Positions 56,370 to 64,000 of a stretch of DNA of 64,000 nt are shown in pieces. Source of the stretch: Siphonodentalium dalli (lineage: Eukaryota; Mollusca; Scaphopoda; Gadilida; Siphonodentaliidae); the NCBI GenBank assembly GCA_032622095.1, contig CP136069.1, forward strand, positions 41,080,194-41,144,193, given 5' to 3'. A program made the translations under genes and the position numbers. The notes under the pieces are model-generated. The model saw nothing but the letters and a program-made list of their open reading frames with translations, was not told the DNA's origin and searched no databases. How positions within the stretch are numbered: position 1 is the stretch's first letter; each line of letters opens with the position of its first letter.

Positions 56370-56852
56370 TATTGAATCCCAATCATCCGCGGGTCATACA
56401 ACAAATATGACATCTATTGGCTGGCCTACTGGCATCAGAGATGTCACTGAAATCGCAAATAAGCAATACCCTAGTTCTGCCCCTTTATGACTGGTCACCC
56501 CCTTTGCAAAAAATCTGGATAAAAAAACAATCCATACCAAATATAAACTGAAGAGGCCTGCAGGCTTCAGAAAAGAAAATATTTTAGCAGATTCTCTGCC
56601 TTTTTTTGAGAAAATGAGTCCTCTGGCTCTTCTCCTAATTAGAAAAGAGACCCCATTTGAACCCGTCACCATCTGAATGCCAGTTACTTAAGGACCATTC
56701 ACACCAAATATGAACTCATTCAGTACAGACACAGTAGTAACTCCGATTCTGTATACATAATAAAAGCTCAAAAGTTCCTTAAAGGGACCAAAGGCCTTCA
56801 AAGTGGGTTAATGCAAAATAACTTGTCTGTAAAACAACTATCATCAACAAGT
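56370..56852. other. Unrecognised DNA between A6 and A7
   Basis: The ORF at 56394-56672 (minus) has no recognisable domain. Confidence 0.45.
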
Positions 56853-56996
56853 ACATGTAATGCTCTAATTAATCGACCTCTTAACCACAGCAGAATTATG
56901 GGTAACTTTTCAGGATTTAGTCGGAAATATGGCTTGTTGCCATTCATCGGAAAGCTCTCCCCGTGGTTAAGAGGTCGATTAATTAGAGCATTACTG
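56853..56996. mobile_element. Family A MITE, copy A7 (centre deleted)
   Basis: The left arm is complete to AAAGCTCTC, then jumps to GTGGTTAAGAGGTCGATTAA and TTACTG with TA after it. Most of the right arm is deleted, as in A1. Confidence 0.8.
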
Positions 56997-57007
56997 TACA
57001 TGATAAA

Positions 57008-57674
57008 TGAAAGTGTCAATGACACTGTAGCTCAACTTTGTAAAGAAGGTAATTTTTTTGTGATGAGCAATGAATAGAGAGATTAAAAAGGAGTGTAAAA
57101 AATTAGCAGTAAAGGATTTAGTCATACAAAGAGTAAAATCCAAAATGGATGCTGGTGGCCATGTTTTTTGCCCGAATGACCCAAAAATGACTCGTTCCCA
57201 TCTACATGTCATTGTTAACATCCATGATGATCCGACCAAAGGTACGACCTGTAGCCTGTGTCAAAGGATTTAGTCATGCAAAGAGTAAAATCTAAGATGG
57301 CTGCCGGCGGCCATGTTTTTTGACCAAATGACCCCAGAAAAACTCGTTCCCATCTACATGTCAATATTAACATCCATGACAAATTTCATGACAATAAGAC
57401 GAATAGTACGGCCTGTAGCCCGTGCTAATGGATTGAATTTTGAAATCCAAGATGGCCATGTTTTTTTTCCGAATGACCCCAAAATGACTCGTTCCCATCT
57501 ACATGTGAATGTCAACATCCATGACAAATTTCATAATAATCGGACCAAAGGTACGAACTGTAGCCCGTGCTAAAGGAAATTGTTGACGAATCACACACGC
57601 ATACACACACACACACAGACGACGGATACCAAGCCATGGCAATAGCTCAAACTTTACAAAGTAAAGTTGAGCTA
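57008..57674. repeat. Family G satellite carrier, short copy G3
   Basis: Framed by TGAAAGTGTCAATGACACT...GTAGCTCAACTT and AAAGTTGAGCTA. About three units of the ~164-bp repeat, then a CACACACA run (57588-57618) and CCAAGCCATGGCAATAGCTC, identical in layout to the end of G1. Confidence 0.78.
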
Positions 57675-57812
57675 AAAAAAATTACTATGTTCTTATTTTT
57701 ATTATTAATATTAAACTCTCAAATAATGAGGATTTTGCATGTCAAAACCATTTTTATGCAAACATTACTGTCACAGTGGAATAACCGATAACAGTCCAAT
57801 TAGTGCAATAAG

Positions 57813-58074
57813 TTAATCCTTTCATGACGGGAGCCACGATGGTGCAGCATTAAAGATCCTGTGCCAATGGATTCTCTTATATATTCGAGTCTCCCATAGG
57901 GAGTCTCGCATATATAAGAGAATGTACTGGCTTACAAGTCAAGGTAAATATTGTTAGGCCAATGCGTTCTCTTATATATGCGAGGCTCCCTATGGGATAT
58001 TAGCATTTTTAAGAGAATGCATTGGCACAGGGTGTTCGCAAAATTCCAGGAAGCTCCAGTCATGAAATGGTTAA
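57813..58074. mobile_element. Family C piggyBac-like MITE, copy C2
   Basis: TTAA + TCCTTTCATGACGGGAGC and AGCTCCAGTCATGAAATGG + TTAA. Two B-type palindromes with GAGTCTCCCATAGGGAGTCT and GAGGCTCCC cores. Confidence 0.8.
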
Positions 58075-58218
58075 CAAAGTTAAATCAAAACTTGACAGAA
58101 AATATTTGAAAAGGTTAAAGTATTGAAAAATATTCTGAAAATTATAATCAGAACTTAATTACTACGTGATTAGCGATGCTTGTTCACTGCAACAGTTTGT
58201 TTACATATAAACAATGGT

Positions 58219-58516
58219 TTAACTCTTTCAGTGCCAGGCTTATTTTGTAGGTTTAGTGCCAGGGAATCTCACATTTTTCATGGGCATCAAATTATTACTA
58301 TGAATACTTGGTGATAGTTTTGAGTTATAACATGCCCCTAAGGACTTATCCAGTTTTTAAATTCGCTATAGCATGCTTAAGCATACCCAAAAAGAATTCA
58401 ACCCCAAACAAAAAATATTATATATAAAAAAAAAAATATATATATTATTTTTTTTGGCAGTCTACAGACCGTAAATTAGGGCCGATGAGATCGGCCCCTG
58501 GCACTGAAAGAGTTAA
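58219..58516. mobile_element. Family D-like TTAA MITE, copy D2
   Basis: TTAA + CTCTTTCAGTGCCAGGC and GCCCCTGGCACTGAAAGAG + TTAA. The interior has a TATATA/AAAAAA low-complexity palindrome at 58410-58460. Its termini are intermediate between the 23648 and 44431 elements. Confidence 0.78.
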
Positions 58517-58579
58517 ACACGCACAGTTTCTTTATTGGAGAACTTTCAAGAATAAATAAAAAAAAACAAAGTTTATCTA

Positions 58580-58686
58580 CAGTAATGCCCCAAATAATCG
58601 ACTCTGTAACCACAGCAGAATTTAATCCTGAAAAGTTACCCATAATTCTGCTGTGGTTAAGAAGTCGATTAGTTAGGGCATTACTG
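58580..58686. mobile_element. Family A MITE, deleted copy A8
   Basis: CAGTAATGCCCCAAATAATC start and GGGCATTACTG end with TA flanks; the left arm is shortened to ACCACAGCAGAATT. Confidence 0.8.
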
Positions 58687-59319
58687 TATTTCTCCATGTT
58701 CTTCTTAGTGGTAATGTTTTAGACTTCCATATTTTTGCACATTAACCAACTCTGAGTGCTTGGATGGTTTCATAATTAGTGTAAATACTAATTAAAATCA
58801 TTTAGAGAAAAGACCTGTTCAACTGTATAGGGCAGGTAGGGGCACATACACGTAGGGTTGTCTAATATCTAACTGTCCAACCTCTTGGCCCTTCCCTGAA
58901 TAATTTTACACCCACCTCTCAGAATGGAGTCATGACAAGAGAATTCAGTTAGATTGTAGAAAAATATTTTTACTTCATGAGTAAAACCATTTGATGGTTA
59001 TGCTATGTACATTTTTACATAGTCCAACAGCAAGTCAAAATACTTCATATTATATAAATAGTCTTAAAGCTGAACACATAATTTATACTACCATGATGTA
59101 CATATATATTCACACAATCAATCTCATATGTTGGTGAGGGTCCAAGAACTTATATCTACCAGTATGAGACTATTTTTGCACAATTGGAATTCATTCACTA
59201 AAATGGATATAAAGATACTGACTGTATTAGTATCGACAAATACTTTTTCCAGAAAGGTGTCACTTCTCCTTATTTTTTGTTCTCTGGTATTCCAGCATGC
59301 ATATGTGGATAAACAGTCT
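58687..59319. other. Unrecognised AT-rich DNA
   Basis: Nothing recognised. Confidence 0.5.
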
Positions 59320-59710
59320 TTAACCCTTTACCCAACAAACCGGCCAAATAAAGCTTCAACAGCCTAAAATATCTTCGGTCTGTCTCAATAGAACCATACA
59401 AATATGGATATCATTGGAACCGGCTCCTTGACCACATTGTGATGGTTACAGTTATGCCCTGTGCCAATGCATTCTCTTATATATGCGAGTCGACCATAGG
59501 TCGCCTCGCATATATAAGAGAATGCATTGGCCTAAAAAAAAATCTTTTTTTAACACTTTTTACCATTTTTTCTTACATTCTTTAACAATTTTATAATTTT
59601 TAATGTGTTAAGCCAATGCATTCTCTTATATATGCGAGGCGACCTATGGTCGACTCGCATATATAAGAGAATGCATTGGCACAGGACCCTTCTGTTGGGT
59701 AAAGGGTTAA
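59320..59710. mobile_element. Family B MITE, copy B6 (reverse orientation)
   Basis: TTAA ends; the long unpaired tail (AAATATCTTCGGTCTGTCT) is at the left and the short end (CTTCTGTTGGGTAAAGGG) at the right. Both palindromes intact. Confidence 0.88.
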
Positions 59711-59761
59711 ATAGTAGCTGATATTTCGACTTTTAAAGGCCCACTTAATTTTCGAATCGCC

Positions 59762-60626
59762 AGATCACATTATATACAACATATTCTATATTATATACCA
59801 TGAATCACAGATCACATTATATACAACATATTCTATATTATATACCATTTGAAAGAGGAAGCTCCAAAACATATTAGTGATTGATACAATCGAAAAAACT
59901 GAATATGTTGTTTTTGTCAAGGTACCGACGTGTTTTCTGTGCTTAATTTCAATCTGGTCTGTACTGCCAGTTTATTATTCTCAATGGAAGGGGCATTCTG
60001 GGATAAATAACAGGGGGAAGTCTTGAGATGAATCTGAGAATCTCTATCACTTGATGGATGCTCCAATGTCACAGATGTTCTGTATTCCGGTAGAATATAT
60101 GTGACCCGCCATATCAAATCCAGTCGGAAGTCGGGATTTTTTTTACCCTGTGCCAATGCATACTCTTATATATGCGAGTCGACCATAGGTCGCCTCGCAT
60201 ATATAAGAGAATGCATTGGCCTAACAATTTTTTATCATTTTTTTTAAATAAATGTTTCTGACAATTTTTAGGACATAAAATAAAAAACATCCATTACCCT
60301 GCAGGGAGCCCCACACATATATAGAAGCATATAGAAGAGTGTCGCTGCTCATGTTTGTCTGGGGCTCTGTATGGGTGAAATTATAAAATTGTTAAAGAAT
60401 ACATGAAAAAATTATTAAAATTGTAAAAAATTGTTAGGCCAATGCATTCTCTTATATATGCGAGGCGACCTATGGTCGACTCGCATATATAAGAGAATGC
60501 ATTGGCACAGGGTAAAAAATCCCGACTTACGACTGGATTTGATATGGCGGGTCACATATATAGTTTTGGTTCCTCTTCCAAATGGTATATAATATGGAAT
60601 ATGTTGTGTATAATGTGATCTGGGCA
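59762..60626. mobile_element. Larger hairpin element carrying two B-type palindromes without TTAA ends
   Basis: Outer arms: CAGATCACATTATATACAAC (present twice at the left) pairs with TATAATGTGATCTGGG at the right, TTTGAAAGAGGAAGC-type with GGTTCCTCTTCCAAAT, and ATATCAAATCCAGTCG with its complement. Near the centre are two 68-bp palindromes of the B type bounded by CCCTGTGCC and GGCACAGGG, but no CCCTTTACCCAACA. Confidence 0.75.
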
Positions 60627-60822
60627 TTGGAAAAATAGGTAGGCCATCAAGGCAACATTTTAAAAGTTAAAACCTGGAAACACTGCAATTATGTTGTTGA
60701 AGATAAACACCATCAACATCACAGCATGTTACAGTCAATCACAATAACTTGTATTCGTGTGACATTGAAATAATTTTCTGCTATAAATTGGGATGTAAAT
60801 TTCATAAAGTGAAAATTCTTCT

Positions 60823-61222
60823 TTAACCCTTTACCCAACAGAATGGCCCTGTGCCAATGCATTCTCTTATATATGCGAGTCGACCATAGGTCGCCTCGCA
60901 TATATAAGAGAATGCATTGGCTTAACACATTAAAAATTATAAAATTGTTAAAGAATGTAAGAAAAAATGGTAAAAAGTGTTAAAAAAAGATTTTTTTTAG
61001 GCCAATGCATTCTCTTATATATGCGAGGCGACCTATGGTCGACTCGCATATATAAGAGAATGCATTGGCACAGGGCATAACTGTAACCATCACAATGTGG
61101 TCAAGGAGCCGATTCCAATGATATCCATATTTGTATGGTTCTATTGAGACAGACCGAAGATATTTTAGGCTGTTGAAGCTTTATTTGGCCGGTTTTGGCC
61201 GGTTTGTTGGGTAAAGGGTTAA
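60823..61222. mobile_element. Family B MITE, copy B7
   Basis: A complete 400-bp copy with TTAA on both sides and both palindromes. Confidence 0.9.
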
Positions 61223-62184
61223 ACAGATGACATGAGTTTTGCAGGGCAAGTTACTTCAGGAATTTGAAGGAAAATATATTTTTTGACTCAACTGTAATTT
61301 AAAATTAGTCATACAAGGTTTTGAACGCTCACCAATTATTACTATACAAGCATTCATCTCATTTGACAGCATTTACAAATTTTCTCATGGTATGAGATCT
61401 TAATTTAATTTTTGATCATGCGATGTTTACTTTTAGCAGAGAATATAACATCTAAACACTCCTGAGTCTCCACACTGTATATTGTACGCTGACCACAGAT
61501 TAATAATATGTAGAGTTTCAATTATGGAAATAAATTAGGTGTTTTGTTTCACATGTAATGTTTCACTGATGATTGAGGGCCCCTTAATTTCAAACAAAAT
61601 TTTATAAAAAAATTGTTGTTGTATTCTTGGGGAATGAAAACCTGACTCCGTATTTACTTAGAGTATAGATACATTGTATAAGGAAAGTTGTGAGTAATTC
61701 TTGAATTAAGATCAGAGCCACAGATAATGTTCAAAAATTCATAATAGCAATTTATAGCCTATAAACCACTATTCATAGATTATAAATTGACTGAGAAGAC
61801 AAGCACTCAATCATCAAGACACAGAACTTTGGTTAAATATGATTACCAGGTGATTGTAATCTCTCGCTTCAACTAGCACAAGGGGGGGGGGGGGGGGGGG
61901 GGGGGTGGTTATCATATTTCTTTCAATTTGTCGTGAAATAACTGTTTCAAATGCAATAAGCTGAAAAGATGCGTGTTTTGATTGGACAGATGTGCTCAAA
62001 CCGACTTTTATGATCTATTGAAGTTCATTGTCCAATTGACAGACAGATGTCAATGTAGTGACAACGGTTATTTGGCAGAGCTTTCGGCCCAAGGTCATCT
62101 TCAGTGCATCATTCAGTACAGATTAGACCACAACAATAAAATAGTCTGGTTTACGAACATTTGGGTTGAAAAAAAGTAGATGTA
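61223..62184. other. Unrecognised DNA with a long poly-G
   Basis: A run of more than 20 G at 61882-61905 next to CACAA. The ORF at 61982-62179 has no known domain. Confidence 0.5.
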
Positions 62185-62249
62185 CAGTAATGCCCTAAAT
62201 AATCGACTCATAATTCTGCTTAAGGAGTCTATTATTTAGGGCATTACTG
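62185..62249. mobile_element. Family A MITE, minimal 65-bp copy A9
   Basis: CAGTAATGCCCTAAATAATC to its complement with TA flanks and almost nothing between, only CTCATAATTCTGCTTAAGGA. Confidence 0.82.
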
Positions 62250-62938
62250 TAGAAGGGGAAAAAAAACATGCATCACCACAATTGACAAATAGCAGAAATG
62301 TCCATGAATTTCACAAGATTTTTGAATACGATGTTTTACTCAAATTATCAAAATAAATTGAGGTATTTCTTCCCATAAAACTGTATAAATAATGGAAAAG
62401 ATGAAAGCAAAAAAGTGTCTCTGTCGTCAAGATATATTCTTCACCACTATGATCACATGATTCATATTTTAATCTGCATGAACATGAACCAATCATATAA
62501 AAAAATTATATTTTTAACAACATTGAGGAAAATGTTTTAGGACAAGCGTCGATTTAAATTTGTATAGCATTTTGAGCACTTGGTAGATTTTGTATAGCAT
62601 TCCCTACCAATACATGTTTATTCATTGTAAATTGGTCAGTAGAAATTGGAAAATGCATCACAAATTTCGATGAAAATCCAGGTAAATCGAGCCCTGGAAG
62701 GAGTTCGTAAACCAGGCTATTTAATTGCGGTCACCTTATAGTATTCAGCTACATGAAAACAGACTGGCAATTAATTGACTCGGCTAAATGAGCATTGTCG
62801 TTACTGTACAAACTTCTATGTTTTGACATTAAAATAAAATTGTCCATTTCAAACCAAATAATTTTGATATATCTGCATATTACAGGGTGCTATTTGGAAA
62901 TAAAAAATATAGTACAACTAGAAACTTAAAGAGGGACG
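62250..62938. other. Unrecognised AT-rich DNA
   Basis: GATTTGTATAGCATT-like words repeat at 62557 and 62588. Nothing else recognised. Confidence 0.5.
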
Positions 62939-62975
62939 ATACACCAAATCCAGCCATTTATGGGACCATCTCCTA

Positions 62976-63365
62976 TTAACCCTTTACCCAACAGAAGGGC
63001 CCTGTGCCAATGCATTCTCTTATATATGCGAGTCGACCATAGGTCGCCTCGCATATATAAGAGAATGCATTGGCCTAACACATTAAAAATTATAAAATTG
63101 TTAAAGAATGTAAGAAAAAATGGTAAAAAGTGTTAAAAAAAGATTTTTTTTAGGCCAATGCATTCTCTTATATATGCGAGGCGACCTATGGTCGACTCGC
63201 ATATATAAGAGAATGCATTGGCACAGGGCATAACTGTAACTATCACAATGTGGTCAAGGAGCCGGTTCCAATGATATCCATATTTGTATGGTTCTATTGA
63301 GACAGACCGAAGATATTTTAGGCTGTTGAAGCTTTATTTGGCCGGTTTGTTGGGTAAAGGGTTAA
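62976..63365. mobile_element. Family B MITE, copy B8
   Basis: TTAA ends, both palindromes intact, GGCCGGTTT present once instead of twice at the right end. Confidence 0.88.
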
Positions 63366-63471
63366 TACACTCAACAGAATATATGCAACTAAAAACTCAT
63401 TTTAATTATAATTACCATGTTATTTACATTGATCATAATGCACATGAGTGTATTTTGCACTCATCCCTGGC

Positions 63472-63872
63472 TTAACCCTTTACCCAACAAACCGGCCAAA
63501 AACGGCCAAATAAAGCTGCAACAGCCTAAATTATCTTGGGTCTGTCTCAATAAAACCATACAAATATGGATATCATTGGAACCGGCTCATTGACCACATT
63601 GTGATGGTTACAGTTATGCCCTGTGCCAATGCATTCTCTTATATATGCGAGTCGACCATAGGTCGCCTCGCATATATAAGAGAATGCATTGGCCTAAAAA
63701 AAATCTTTTTTAAACACTTTTTACCATTTTTTTCTTACATTCTTTAACAATTTTATAATTTTTAATGTGTTAAGCCAATGCATTCTCTTATATATGCGAG
63801 GCGACCTATGGTCGACTCGCATATATAAGAGAATGCATTGGCACAGGGCTGTTCTGTTGGGTAAAGGGTTAT
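63472..63872. mobile_element. Family B MITE, copy B9 (reverse orientation)
   Basis: TTAA at the left; the right site has mutated to TTAT. Faces B8 head to head 106 bp away. Confidence 0.85.
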
Positions 63873-64000
63873 ATTAATTTATTTGTTACATATATTCTGT
63901 TGTTGAGTATAATAGGAGATGGCCTCATAAATGGCTGGATTTTGTGTACAGTCCTCCTTCAAACACTATGTGTGGTTTTCAGTTAATTCTCAGATTACTA

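Larger units (their letters stand above)
62939..63948. mobile_element. Inverted-repeat element interrupted by B8 and B9
   Basis: CAAATCCAGCCATTTATGGG and CCATCTCCTAT at 62945-62976 are mirrored by ATAGGAGATGG and CATAAATGGCTGGATTTTG at 63910-63944. Two family B elements fill most of the interior. Confidence 0.65.

Overview
This is nuclear DNA of a bilaterian invertebrate, most likely a marine lophotrochozoan or deuterostome. I cannot name the species. The evidence is intron-split metazoan genes, AT-rich introns of kilobase size, and very dense short hairpin DNA transposons and Helitrons. There is no bacterial gene organisation, no operon and no CRISPR.

Three host-type coding loci can be supported. 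(1) On the minus strand lie the first three coding exons of an ODR4-like gene (17932-18027, 10953-11141, 7498-7593; 127 residues in frame). The rest of the gene is not visible and probably lies beyond position 1. (2) On the plus strand is a complete seven-exon KLHL20 (diablo/KLEIP) gene, 22501-39059. It encodes 588 residues: BTB, BACK and six kelch blades of a CUL3 ubiquitin-ligase adaptor. ODR4 and KLHL20 are head to head; ETS and CCAAT-type motifs sit just upstream of the ODR4 ATG. (3) At 52336-52935 (minus) is an uninterrupted piece of a Cys-loop (nicotinic receptor-like) ligand-binding domain, cut at both ends by repeats. A fourth coding scrap, 1455-1689, is a BED-finger exon of a hAT transposase-like gene inside a decayed hAT element.

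The rest is mobile DNA. I separate it into families by terminal repeats and target sites: TA-flanked hairpins (family A); TTAA-flanked piggyBac-like elements (B, C, D) that share a 68-bp palindromic module; TTAA-flanked family F; a four-palindrome family E; hAT elements; Helitrons with A|TC...CTAG|T ends (2596-4373, 23723-24903 minus, 29746-32206 minus); ~164-bp satellite carriers (G); palindromic-satellite elements (H); and a foldback element (52936-54344). Several are nested, which gives exact empty sites and relative ages.

The most striking feature is in KLHL20. The 3' splice site of coding exon 4 (branch-point region, pyrimidine tract, AG and 11 bp of exon) has been amplified into a 19-unit, 834-bp tandem array (32399-33232). 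Fifteen extra acceptors lie upstream of the true one, and each leads to a stop within about 22 codons. Exon 5 of the same gene has one decoy acceptor duplicated 311 bp upstream, also leading to a stop. Transposon ends lie within 22-70 bp of most other KLHL20 acceptors.
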